The notes beneath the pieces were generated by a model that searched no databases, was not told where the DNA came from, and saw only the letters and a list, made by a program, of their open reading frames with translations. A stretch of 64,000 bases of DNA, taken from positions 1 to 64,000 of the forward strand of contig NZ_SJPT01000016.1 in NCBI RefSeq assembly GCF_007860095.1, in the 5' to 3' direction. The translations under genes were made by a program, and so were the position numbers. Numbering within the stretch: position 1 is the first letter of the stretch; each line of letters opens with the position of its first letter. Positions 18,401 to 26,594 of the stretch are shown here, piece after piece. This DNA is from Novipirellula galeiformis (GTDB lineage Bacteria > Planctomycetota > Planctomycetia > Pirellulales > Pirellulaceae).

Positions 18401-19433
18401 CGCCCAACGAGCTGCGGGGGAGGAGGGGGTTCGCTCACTCGTCGAGATGGCACGGACATATTCGGTAGCTCAGATCGATCACTACATGCAGCGGTTATTG
18501 GAAGTGGCCGGCGATACCGCGCAGCGGTGGATCGACACCCTTCCCAGCGAACCGATGTCGTTTACCGATTCGCTTGATGATGGCACCCTGATTTCGGTTG
18601 TGCTTGAACGCTCCAGCGACCGGCTGAGGATCGATTTCACAGGCACGGCGGCGGTGCACCCGTTTGGGTTCAATGCGACCCAGGCGATTGTGACGGCCGC
18701 GGTGTTGTACGTGGTGCGGATGGTTTCCGGATCGAATTTACCGCTGTGCGATGGCGTGTTGCGCGACATTGATTTGGTCGTCCCCGGTGGGCTGCTAAAT
18801 CCACCGGCCCATGACGACCCAGCCCAATGCGCCGCCGTGGTCGCCGGGAATGTGGAAACCAGCCAACGCGTGGTCGATGTGTTGTTGGGGGCGCTCGGGG
18901 TTGCCGCCGCTTCACAAGGGACGATGAACAATGTCTTGATCGGCGACGAAACGTTCGGTTTTTATGAAACGATCGGAGGCGGATCCGGAGCGACCTCGGA
19001 TCATCGCGGCGCCGATGCGGTGCATACTCACATGACCAACACACGGATTACGGATCCCGAGGTGATGGAGAGTCGCTTGCCGCTGCGAGTGCGATGCTTT
19101 GCGATTCGCCGCGGCAGCGGAGGTGCGGGAACGCATTGCGGCGGCGACGGCATCATCCGCGAATTCGAGTTTTTGAAACCGTTAACGCTGTCGCTGATCA
19201 CCGGACGGCGGACGCGTTCCCCGTACGGAGTGGCCGGGGGTGAGTCAGGCGAGGTGGGCAAAAACACGCTAATTTCCGCTGGAACGACCGAAACGCTGCC
19301 CTGGGCGATCACTAGAGAGGTAAACGCCGGAGAGCGGTTAAGAATCGAAACGCCGGGCGGCGGCGGTTGGGGACGGTGCGAGCGTGACCCCGACGCGGAG
19401 CCGATCCACCCCCCACAGGACGCCACGCCTTAG
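15492..19433 (+). CDS. 5-oxoprolinase/hydantoinase A-B fusion
   Basis: A 1313-residue cytoplasmic enzyme combining HyuA- and HyuB-type subunits, as in 5-oxoprolinase, which opens 5-oxo-L-proline with ATP; hydantoinases and acetone carboxylases are relatives. The start at 15492 gives MHLTEVWADVGGTFTDCF with the phosphate-binding GGTFTD; the frame extends to 15186 but overlaps the previous gene. HyuA features: LGTTRGTNALL and GLDMGGTSTDVSRF, the actin-like ATPase loops. HyuB starts near residue 785 (RRLQGIADSMGEVLRRTA) and carries SNDPFSGGSHLPD. The two halves are joined by a linker of about 15 residues encoded by hexanucleotide repeats. Fused 5-oxoprolinases are known in eukaryotes and some bacteria. 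The substrate is not certain from sequence. Confidence 0.88.
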   Translation: MHLTEVWADVGGTFTDCFVVQQGVRRATKVLSSGKVRVSARRSSGTLNQYHLESHAGALSLPDDFWNGAQVSLLQRDATAIVLGNVVGFDAKRNRITLNLAEQSIQPDRDVAMESGDDSLVLEFDADLEAPVLATRLLLGCKLRAPLPALSVRLGTTRGTNALLTRTGANTTLLVTEGFADVLRIGEQDRPELFALAIEKPTPLTEHVIEVRERIDANGHVLLPLDETILRARLLQTKASRDSSLAICLMHAHVDDTHERHIERVARELGFEQISRSSEVAPLIKLVSRAETTTLDAYLNPILAAYVGRVWQQFGGQDRCRLRMMTSGGNLVTADEFRGRDSVLSGPAGGVVALGHVAKSVGSTSAIGLDMGGTSTDVSRFTGRVGRCYESRVAGLRVLTPMMDIRTVAAGGGSICDSVDGRMVVGPASAGADPGPACYGRGGPLTITDVNLLLGRLPADRFPFPLDESAAQRRIEQVAERLPKSVEFPTLESIAEGFLQIAVTHMAEAVRTVSTAEGNDVRQMSLVGFGGAAGQHLCRVADALQMKRIVDHPDASMLSALGMGLADIGRVVTRGVYAELDTASSAWIAPIVETLRSEARDQLAAENIDGLPMGYSFECDVRYRGTESSLPIPYGPHDDSSLGNQTLPSLAERFHAKHLQTFGYNQPSRPLELVAIRCEATLSPPTSLSKDSHTKPHGLKTSESGKHWDAGGRIERSELKEGDILIAPTMVISDDSTLVVEPGWTGSVLAGGTIQLKRQSEGGTNSETTSESESESENENENEAVLLEVVARRLQGIADSMGEVLRRTAVSVNVKERRDYSCAIFRGDGSLIANAPHVPVHLGAMGHTVRHLMSVFPRMSPGDCYLSNDPFSGGSHLPDITAVTPVFCDPEASRGRPDFFVASRAHHAEIGGRTPGSMPPDATSLAEEGVLIRDFAMVRHGVHYEHELQTLLQSGRYPSRNAAENLADLAAQRAAGEEGVRSLVEMARTYSVAQIDHYMQRLLEVAGDTAQRWIDTLPSEPMSFTDSLDDGTLISVVLERSSDRLRIDFTGTAAVHPFGFNATQAIVTAAVLYVVRMVSGSNLPLCDGVLRDIDLVVPGGLLNPPAHDDPAQCAAVVAGNVETSQRVVDVLLGALGVAAASQGTMNNVLIGDETFGFYETIGGGSGATSDHRGADAVHTHMTNTRITDPEVMESRLPLRVRCFAIRRGSGGAGTHCGGDGIIREFEFLKPLTLSLITGRRTRSPYGVAGGESGEVGKNTLISAGTTETLPWAITREVNAGERLRIETPGGGGWGRCERDPDAEPIHPPQDATP
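17799..17840 (+). repeat. Hexanucleotide repeats encoding the HyuA-HyuB linker
   Basis: Four TCTGAG units (17799-17822) are followed by three AACGAG units (17823-17840), encoding Ser-Glu and then Asn-Glu dipeptides exactly between the two enzyme modules. Copy number can change in steps of six bases without breaking the frame. Confidence 0.9.
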
Positions 19434-19621
19434 AACCCCAACGCGAGCACAACTCGGTCGGTTGCTAGCCGCTACAAACCGCACGATGGAACTCGCCGAG
19501 CCGAGCTCGAGAGTGCTTTCAGCTTTGGATTCGGGTACATTCACGATACAATGAAACTCTCGCCTGATTCCGGATTCAGTCTAAGCGACGATCGTTTGGC
19601 CCCCCGCCAGGAAAATCTTCC

Positions 19622-22600
19622 ATGAGCACCATGATCCACCTTCGCTACGTCGTTGGTTGGGCGTTCGTTGTCGCGTTTGCTGCAAACGTTCCCGCCCAAC
19701 CGGTTGACTTTGGTCGGGATGTGCGTCCGATTTTGTCGGACCATTGTTTCGCTTGTCATGGTCCCGATGAAGAGCATCGCGAAGCGGATTTGCGTTTGGA
19801 TGCCTCCGTAGGCGTTTTGAGCGTCGTCCAACCGGAACAGGTCGACCAGAGCGAATTGATCTCGCGGATTCTGTCCGACGATGCGGACACGTTGATGCCG
19901 CCACCCAAGTTTGGCAAACCGCTTAGCCAGGCCCAAATCGAAATTTTGAAACAATGGGTCGCCCAGGGCGCGACCTATGGGGAACACTGGGCCTTTGAAA
20001 CGCCACAGAAAAAGAGCGTCCCCGCAGTCGCCATGCCATCGGCGACCGAAGCGATCGATGCGTTTATCGATGCCGAGCTACGCCGCATCGGATTGCCACC
20101 CAATGCCGCTGCGGATCGGCGGACCTTGTTGCGACGCGTCAGCTTGGATTTGACCGGGTTGCCTCCTTCGCAGCGTGACGCCGAACAGTTCTTGAACGAC
20201 ACGTCTGCGGAGGCCTACGAGCGTTTGGTCGACCGATTGCTGCAATCGCATCACTACGGCGAACACATGGCACGCTACTGGTTGGACCTAGTTCGATATG
20301 GTGACACCCATGGTTTGCATCTGGATAATTTCCGCGAAATGTGGCTGTATCGCGATTGGGTGATCGATGCGTTCAACGAGAACATGCCGATGGACCAATT
20401 CATCACCGAGCAACTCGCCGGTGACTTGCTTCCCGAGGCGACCGTTTCGCAAAAAATCGCGAGTGGTTTCAACCGCTTGAACGTGTCCACCAATGAAGGC
20501 GGATCGATCGTCGAGGAAGTGTTTGCTCGCAACGTGATCGACCGCACCGATGCCTTTGGAACAATCTTCTTAGGGCTAACCACCGGATGCAGCGTTTGCC
20601 ATGACCACAAATTTGATCCAATCACGGCAGCCGACTACTATTCCCTCTCCGCATTTTTCAACAGCCTCGATGGCAAGGCGATGGATGGAAACATCAAAGA
20701 TTCGCCACCCTCGATCCAAGTGGGAACGCCCGAACAATTGAAAGAGGTCGCTGAGTTTGATCAGGCGATCAAAGAGATCCGTCAGCAAATGGAAGGGCCG
20801 CTGGAAACGGTCGACCAAGCTCAGCTGATTTGGGAAAGCAGTTTGGGCACAACTCCGAAATCGGAGTGGACGCAGTTGACGCCTGCGACGGCAACCTCCG
20901 AAGCGAATGTCGAGATGCGGATTCGCGAGGATCAAGCCGTTGAAGTCGCTGGTAAGGTCGCCGCGAAAGACACCACGACAATTGAGATGCCGCTGCCTGC
21001 CAACGAACCCTGGAAAGCGTTGCGTTTGGAAGTGCTAACCGATACTCCAGAGCAACGTGCCGGATTGGCTTCCAACGGCAACGCCGTGCTCAGTGAAATC
21101 GTAGTGGAAATGCAGCACGGCGATGATCCCACGCAATGGATCCCAGTGCCGATCCGTGCTGCGATCGCGGACATCGAACAACCCGGTGGATCGTTCGCTG
21201 TGAAATACGCCATTGATGGCAAACTCACGCCGAGCGAAGGCTGGGCCATTGGTGGACATCAGCAAACCGGATCGCGAACGGCATGGTTTGATCTTGGCAC
21301 GTTATTCAGTGAAACCGCCGCAGCGAAATTGCGGGTACAGTTGAAGTATCAATCACAGTTTGCCCAGCACCAATTTCGCGCCGTGCGTTTCTCGTTGTCC
21401 ACAACGATGCCGTCCACGCCCGAGTCGCATCGGGTTCAGCGCGGCCCGATTCATAGTGTGGGCCCCTTTCCGGTGGCCACGACCGAACTGAGCTACGAAC
21501 AAACGTTCGCATCCCAAGCCGCCGCGTTCGATGCCAAGGAAACATTCCTGTACGAAGATCGCAACTTCGAGTGGCAGCAACGTGACGACCTATCCGAAGT
21601 GGTTGTCAACACACTCGCCACGGTTGCGGATCAGGGCAGTGTGAATCTGTTGCATCAAACCGTTACGTCACCCACGGCTCAAAAGATCACGTTATTGCTG
21701 GGGACGAGCGATGGCCATGTCGTCTACCTCAACGGCAAGCAGATCGGGATTTCGCAAGGTGCCCAAGAACTCGATCCATTGGGGAAAGAGCTGGAATTGG
21801 ATCTCAAAGCGGGCGACAACGAACTCTACATCAAGGTCGTCAATCACGACGGACCGTCGCTGATTTCGTTTGCCTATCGATCGCCGGTGGTGGAGGTTTC
21901 GCCGTCGCTCGCCGCCTTGGTCAAGACACCTCCAGCGGATCGCTTACCGGCAGATCGCGACGCGCTGCGGAAATATTATCGTAGCGTCTATTGCTCGCAT
22001 CCCGATTGGTTGGTGCTCGTCGATCAAGAAAAAGGGATGATGGCTGCGGCGGAAAAAATACGCAGTGAATTCCCTTCGACGCTGATTTGGAAAGAACTTG
22101 AAACACCGCGTCAAGCTCACATCATGCTGCGCGGCGCCTATGACCAACTTGGCGCGGCGGTGCCGCGGGCGACGCCTGCGTTTTTGCCGCCGATGGACGA
22201 GTCCGATCCCAAGGATCGACTGGGGTTGGCAAAGTGGCTGTTGGCCGACGAGCATCCATTGACGTCACGGGTTGCGGTGAATCGATTTTGGCAACAAGTG
22301 TTTGGCACGGGGATTGTCAAAACGAGCGAAGATTTTGGTAGCCAAGGCCAACAACCGAGCCATCCCGATTTGCTCGATTGGTTGGCGGTCGATTTTCGCG
22401 AGCAAGGCTGGGACATCAAACGATTGATGAAGTCGATCGTGATGAGTGACGCCTACCAACGTTCGGCGCGATCCGAGCCGATCCATCAAAAACTAGACCC
22501 CGGCAATCGTTTATTGGCTCGCGGGCCGCGATTCCGGCTCGATGGCGAAATGCTGCGAGATCAATCGCTTGCCTTGTCGGGCTTGTTGGTTGATCAAATG

Positions 22601-23137
22601 GGAGGCCCCAGCGTGAAGCCACCGCAACCCGATGGACTGTGGTTGGCGGTCGGATATTCGGGCAGCAATACCGTTCGCTTCAAGGCCGATGAGGGCAACA
22701 AGATTTATCGCCGCAGCGTTTATACGTTTTGGAAGCGGACGAGTGCCCCTCCGCAATTCTCCACCTTCGACGCACCGAGCCGCGAATCGTGTATTGCCCG
22801 CCGTGAGCGAACCAACACGCCTCTTCAGGCGCTGTTGCTGATGAATGAGACTCAATTCCTCGAGTCGGCCAAGCAGTTGGGCAAGCAAGTCGCCGAGCAA
22901 ACGGAATTGCCAACCCTCGACGAGAAAATCCAATGGGTGTTTCAGCGAGTGACCCTGCGACCGCCCTCGCCGCAGGAGACAAACGAATTAGCAGGATTGG
23001 TGGAAGATCTGCTGCTGCATTACGCCGACCAGCCGCAAGCTGCTGAAAAATTAGTGGGAACGTCATCAGCCGAAACCGCGGCTTGGACGATGCTCTGTAG
23101 CACGTTATTGAATCTCGATGAAGTGCTCAACAAGTAG
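19622..23137 (+). CDS. Planctomycete cytochrome-like PSCyt1/DUF1549/DUF1553 protein
   Basis: An 1171-residue exported protein of the PSCyt family. A signal peptide (about residues 1-26) precedes a PSCyt1 cytochrome c-like domain with heme motif CFACH at 42-46. A DUF1549 domain follows with a second CxxCH at 323-327 (CSVCHDHKFDP, the usual family motif). The middle (about 420-760) has a beta-rich insert resembling a carbohydrate-binding or laminin-G-like sandwich (VNLLHQTVTSPTAQKITLLL, VVYLNGKQIG). The C-terminus is DUF1553 (RVAVNRFWQQVFGTGIVKT, RRSVYTFWKRT). Such genes are typically paired with DUF1501, as here, and have been linked to extracellular polymer or sulfated-polysaccharide metabolism, but the biochemical role is unproven. 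The DUF1501 gene starts 64 bases downstream. Confidence 0.92.
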   Translation: MSTMIHLRYVVGWAFVVAFAANVPAQPVDFGRDVRPILSDHCFACHGPDEEHREADLRLDASVGVLSVVQPEQVDQSELISRILSDDADTLMPPPKFGKPLSQAQIEILKQWVAQGATYGEHWAFETPQKKSVPAVAMPSATEAIDAFIDAELRRIGLPPNAAADRRTLLRRVSLDLTGLPPSQRDAEQFLNDTSAEAYERLVDRLLQSHHYGEHMARYWLDLVRYGDTHGLHLDNFREMWLYRDWVIDAFNENMPMDQFITEQLAGDLLPEATVSQKIASGFNRLNVSTNEGGSIVEEVFARNVIDRTDAFGTIFLGLTTGCSVCHDHKFDPITAADYYSLSAFFNSLDGKAMDGNIKDSPPSIQVGTPEQLKEVAEFDQAIKEIRQQMEGPLETVDQAQLIWESSLGTTPKSEWTQLTPATATSEANVEMRIREDQAVEVAGKVAAKDTTTIEMPLPANEPWKALRLEVLTDTPEQRAGLASNGNAVLSEIVVEMQHGDDPTQWIPVPIRAAIADIEQPGGSFAVKYAIDGKLTPSEGWAIGGHQQTGSRTAWFDLGTLFSETAAAKLRVQLKYQSQFAQHQFRAVRFSLSTTMPSTPESHRVQRGPIHSVGPFPVATTELSYEQTFASQAAAFDAKETFLYEDRNFEWQQRDDLSEVVVNTLATVADQGSVNLLHQTVTSPTAQKITLLLGTSDGHVVYLNGKQIGISQGAQELDPLGKELELDLKAGDNELYIKVVNHDGPSLISFAYRSPVVEVSPSLAALVKTPPADRLPADRDALRKYYRSVYCSHPDWLVLVDQEKGMMAAAEKIRSEFPSTLIWKELETPRQAHIMLRGAYDQLGAAVPRATPAFLPPMDESDPKDRLGLAKWLLADEHPLTSRVAVNRFWQQVFGTGIVKTSEDFGSQGQQPSHPDLLDWLAVDFREQGWDIKRLMKSIVMSDAYQRSARSEPIHQKLDPGNRLLARGPRFRLDGEMLRDQSLALSGLLVDQMGGPSVKPPQPDGLWLAVGYSGSNTVRFKADEGNKIYRRSVYTFWKRTSAPPQFSTFDAPSRESCIARRERTNTPLQALLLMNETQFLESAKQLGKQVAEQTELPTLDEKIQWVFQRVTLRPPSPQETNELAGLVEDLLLHYADQPQAAEKLVGTSSAETAAWTMLCSTLLNLDEVLNK

Positions 23138-23201
23138 TGCGATCCGTTGTTCCCCTTGAGTGGCGGCGGCCAAGAATTCACCTCGAATATCGAGACCCAT
23201 A

Positions 23202-24662
23202 ATGCAAACGAACCTTCGGTTGGAACAACTCACGCGGCGATCGTTCTTCTCACGATCTTCGGCCGGTATGGGCGCAGCGGCGTTAGCGTCGTTGGATGCT
23301 TCCACGGCTCAATCGGCGAGTGCATCGAGCACCCGCATTGGTGGGCTGCCAAACTTACCGCACCATGAACCCAAGGCGCGACGCGCGATCTACTTGTTCA
23401 TGTCGGGCGGCCCCAGCCAAATGGACATGTGGGATCACAAACCGGCGATGGCCGATTGGTACGACAAGGATTTGCCCGAATCGATTCGCCAAGGGCAACG
23501 CTTGACCACGATGACCAGCGGTCAATCGCGGTTTCCGATCGCACCGAGCATCTACAAGTTTGCTCCACATGGTGCCGCCGGCACGATGGCGAGCGAGTTG
23601 ATACCGCAGATGGCGAAAAAGGTCGACGAGATCGCGTTGATTAAAACCATGCACACCGAGGCGATCAATCATGATCCGGCGATCACCTATATTTGCACTG
23701 GGAATCAATTGCCCGGCAAAGCGAGTCTCGGGTCTTGGTTGAGTTACGGTCTGGGCACCGAGAATGAAAACTTGCCGGCCTTCATCGTGATGACGGCATC
23801 TTGGTCGGGACGCAAGCAAGCTCAAGCGCTCTACAACCGATTGTGGGGCAGCGGCTATTTGCCAAGCAAACACCAAGGCGTGGCGCTGCGCAGCAGCGGC
23901 GATCCCGTTTTGTACTTGTCCAATCCCGATGGGGTCGATCCTGCGGTGCGGCGACGGATGCTCGATTCGCTTTCGCGGCTCAACGGAGCGACCGCCGAGC
24001 GACTTGGGGACCCAGAAACGCACGCCCGTATCGCTCAGTACGAGATGGCGTTCCGAATGCAAACCAGCGTTCCCGAATTGGCGGACATCAGCGACGAACC
24101 GAAATACATTCTCGAAATGTACGGCCCCGACGTCACGACACCGGGCACGTTTGCCAATTGTTGTCTGATGTCTCGCCGGATGGCCGAACGAGGTGTTCGT
24201 TTTACTCAGATTTTCCATCGCGGTTGGGATCAACATGGAACGCTGCCCAAGGATCTTCCCAATCAATGTCGTGATGTCGACCAGCCTTCGGCCGCATTGC
24301 TGACCGATTTGCGACAACGCGGCATGCTTGACGATACGCTCGTCGTATGGGGCGGCGAATTCGGACGCACCATTTATTGCCAAGGCGGACTGACCCAGAC
24401 CAATTATGGACGCGATCATCACCCGAAATGCTTTACCGTTTGGTTGGCCGGCGGTGGAGTCCAAGGAGGGGTGGTGCATGGCGAAACGGACGAATTTAGC
24501 TACAACGTGGTCAAAGACCCCGTGCACATTCATGATCTAAACGCCACAATCCTACATCTGATGGGGATTGATGATCAGCGGTTTACCTATCCATTTCTTG
24601 GTCTGGATCAACGTTTGACGGGGGTGGAAGAACCCCGAGTGGTGAGTGAGATCTTGAGTTGA
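23202..24662 (+). CDS. DUF1501 protein, Tat-exported
   Basis: A protein of about 486 residues, partner of the PSCyt protein. The start at 23202 gives [20 protein letters not shown], a twin-arginine signal of the kind usual for this family; a GTG at 23160 is less likely. The body has an alkaline phosphatase/sulfatase-like fold character: [16 protein letters not shown] near the mature N-terminus, GGEFGRTIY and [21 protein letters not shown] later, with conserved His and Asp residues that could bind metal. It is transported folded and probably acts in the periplasm. Its stop is 43 bases before the TTG start of the HEAT-like gene, so the T7SS-like block could share a transcript. Confidence 0.9.
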   Translation: MQTNLRLEQLTRRSFFSRSSAGMGAAALASLDASTAQSASASSTRIGGLPNLPHHEPKARRAIYLFMSGGPSQMDMWDHKPAMADWYDKDLPESIRQGQRLTTMTSGQSRFPIAPSIYKFAPHGAAGTMASELIPQMAKKVDEIALIKTMHTEAINHDPAITYICTGNQLPGKASLGSWLSYGLGTENENLPAFIVMTASWSGRKQAQALYNRLWGSGYLPSKHQGVALRSSGDPVLYLSNPDGVDPAVRRRMLDSLSRLNGATAERLGDPETHARIAQYEMAFRMQTSVPELADISDEPKYILEMYGPDVTTPGTFANCCLMSRRMAERGVRFTQIFHRGWDQHGTLPKDLPNQCRDVDQPSAALLTDLRQRGMLDDTLVVWGGEFGRTIYCQGGLTQTNYGRDHHPKCFTVWLAGGGVQGGVVHGETDEFSYNVVKDPVHIHDLNATILHLMGIDDQRFTYPFLGLDQRLTGVEEPRVVSEILS

Positions 24663-24705
24663 TCGGCTCGCCCTATGTCGAGAACTCTAAAGAAAACGAT
24701 CTACT

Positions 24706-26265
24706 TTGCAAAACGAAACGCTTATTGCCTTGCTAGGCCCGTCCGCGGATCCCGTCGCTGCGGGATGGCGGTTGAGAGAACTTGCCGAAAACGAGTCGTA
24801 CGACGGTGCGGATCTGATCCTTGAGCTGAGCGAGCAAGAGGACTTGGTGCGTCGCTCGGATCCCGCAATTTTGGGCGGACTGTTGCATGTGATCCATAGC
24901 TTGGTGATGCGTTCAGCCGCTGCGAGTGAAGGGGAAACCCTCGCAAAAGTCGAAACGCAACGGGTCCGACAACTCGACCAAACGCTGCCCGAGGCAACGC
25001 CCAATCGGCATTTGTTATTGCACCTCTTAGCGATGATCCAATCCGAAGATGCGCTCGCGGTCTTGCTCGATCGGCTTGAACAATCTCCGCCTGGGAAGTG
25101 GATCGAGGCGGCACAAGCGATCAGTCCCCTGATGCAAAATCCTCGCTGGAAAGTGGGATCGGTGTTTCCCCGCTTGCTGCAATGTTTACAGTACCCATCG
25201 CTAGCGGCGCCCACGCTTGATCTGGCCAACTTTCTGGCCCGCGAACACAACATCTCGCCGCATCCCGCGGCGGACAACATTTCGATGTTGAACCGTTTGC
25301 TTGGCGAAGTGAGCGCCCGGCTGGGCAACTTTGAAGAAAATCCACGCGCCTTTGGTGACGATGTAGAAACCGTGCAATCGACCTTAGGCGAGGCGGTATC
25401 ACTGGCGGTGTCGTTATGCGACGCGGTCGGCTTGATCGGGGATGAGTCTTCGATTGGAAAGTTGAATCAAACCGTCGACTTAAAACATCGTCGTGTGCAA
25501 TGTGAAGCGGCCGGTGCCTTGGCTCGCTTGGGCGATGAACTTGGCAAGAAACGAATCTTGGAATTGACGACCGATCCGGCCGCACGATTGCGCGCGATCG
25601 CGTATGCCGATGAACTGGGGTTTGGCGACTTGGTGGATCCCGAGTTGCGTTCGGAAACCTCCACTGCCGAAGCGGAAATGTCCCTGTGGTTGACGCAACC
25701 GCAACAGATGGGCGTGCCGCCGACATCGATCGAAGTGGTCGATTCACGTCGCATGTTGTGGCCTAGTTTTACCGATCGCGTCGACGTGCATTTGGTCCGT
25801 TTTGAATACAGTTTTGGTGAGCAACAGTACAGCAACATCGGGATCACCGGGCCGGTTACTTTTGCCATTTCCAATGATGTGGCCGATCTGCCGATCGACG
25901 ATATCTACGCAATCTATGCAGGTTGGCACGCGGAGCACCCCGAGATCTTTGTGATCCCGGCGGAACAGTTCAATGTCGCTCAGCAGCGTGCGATGCAGGG
26001 CTACGTGAAGCATCTCGAGATGTTGGAATACGAAGAGATCAAACCCGCTCTATTGGGCTTTTTCCTTGATGAGCAAGCGGGCGTCTTCACCGCCCTGCGC
26101 GGTGAAATCGAGTGCATCGTGGTCACCGATGGCTTGGAAACGCTCGATCACACCATCGCAGGTCGAATTCGACCGCTGGCACCCGGAGACGTATTCAATC
26201 TCTACAAGGGGCGAAAAATGCTACGCACCTTTAATCCCTCATCGAACCCCAGTATGGATGAATGA
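24706..26265 (+). CDS. HEAT-repeat-like protein, first gene of the WXG/FtsK-like block
   Basis: A 519-residue soluble protein I cannot assign to a named family. Its first 315 or so residues are helical with Leu/Ala-rich repeats, and a recognisable HEAT-type pair near residues 265-315 (QCEAAGALARLGDELGKKRI, DPAARLRAIAYADELG). The C-terminal 190 residues look mixed alpha/beta (RFEYSFGEQQYSNIGITGP, ISNDVADLPIDDIYAIYAGW). It has no signal peptide or membrane segment. The start is TTG at 24706, with no clear alternative. Its last codons overlap the next gene by 4 bases (ATGA), so translation of the WXG-like protein is probably coupled. A scaffold, chaperone or adaptor role in the system is inference from position. 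Confidence 0.68.
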   Translation: MQNETLIALLGPSADPVAAGWRLRELAENESYDGADLILELSEQEDLVRRSDPAILGGLLHVIHSLVMRSAAASEGETLAKVETQRVRQLDQTLPEATPNRHLLLHLLAMIQSEDALAVLLDRLEQSPPGKWIEAAQAISPLMQNPRWKVGSVFPRLLQCLQYPSLAAPTLDLANFLAREHNISPHPAADNISMLNRLLGEVSARLGNFEENPRAFGDDVETVQSTLGEAVSLAVSLCDAVGLIGDESSIGKLNQTVDLKHRRVQCEAAGALARLGDELGKKRILELTTDPAARLRAIAYADELGFGDLVDPELRSETSTAEAEMSLWLTQPQQMGVPPTSIEVVDSRRMLWPSFTDRVDVHLVRFEYSFGEQQYSNIGITGPVTFAISNDVADLPIDDIYAIYAGWHAEHPEIFVIPAEQFNVAQQRAMQGYVKHLEMLEYEEIKPALLGFFLDEQAGVFTALRGEIECIVVTDGLETLDHTIAGRIRPLAPGDVFNLYKGRKMLRTFNPSSNPSMDE

Positions 26266-26522
26266 TGACATTCAAACTTGGTCCCGCTCAGGATGCTGAA
26301 AACCGAATCAAGCGTGATTTCAGCGAGTTTTCCCGGCTCTGGAGCGAGGTACGTGAAGTTTGGTTGGACGATCGTTGTCGCCAATTCGAGCAGCAACATT
26401 TATCCAATTTGGGACCAAGTTTGACCCGGTTCTCCTCGGCGTTGCAAGAGTGTTGTGAGGTGATTCGGCGTGCCGAGGAGGCACTCAACGACGATCGCGC
26501 GCGTTCAGACAGGTTAGAATAA
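26262..26522 (+). CDS. WXG100-like small helical protein (WxD variant)
   Basis: An 86-residue protein with no signal peptide, predicted to be two helices with a turn. At the turn it has VWLDDRCRQF: Trp34 with Asp36 where WXG100 proteins have W-x-G, an aromatic residue (Phe42) eight residues after the Trp as in ESAT-6 (Trp to Tyr), then a second helix with Leu/Ile/Ala spacing similar to ESAT-6 apart from a one-residue shift (FSSALQECCEVIRRAEEAL). Length is near the WXG100 norm. It overlaps the HEAT-like gene by 4 bases and precedes the FtsK-type ATPase by 72 bases, the neighbourhood expected of a type VII substrate. ATG 26265 is an equally possible start. The family call is by eye and needs a profile search; a generic coiled-coil protein is the alternative. 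Confidence 0.6.
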   Translation: MMTFKLGPAQDAENRIKRDFSEFSRLWSEVREVWLDDRCRQFEQQHLSNLGPSLTRFSSALQECCEVIRRAEEALNDDRARSDRLE

Positions 26523-26594
26523 AGCGTTTGCTGTTCTGAGATTCTTACTCGTCGTTCTTCGACGCTGTCTTTCTTTTCTGAAACGCTGCTGACA

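Noticed and set aside
19622-24662. PSCyt/DUF1501 pair as part of the secretion-like system
   Set aside because: The pair is a very common planctomycete module on its own; co-direction with the next genes is not enough to link them.
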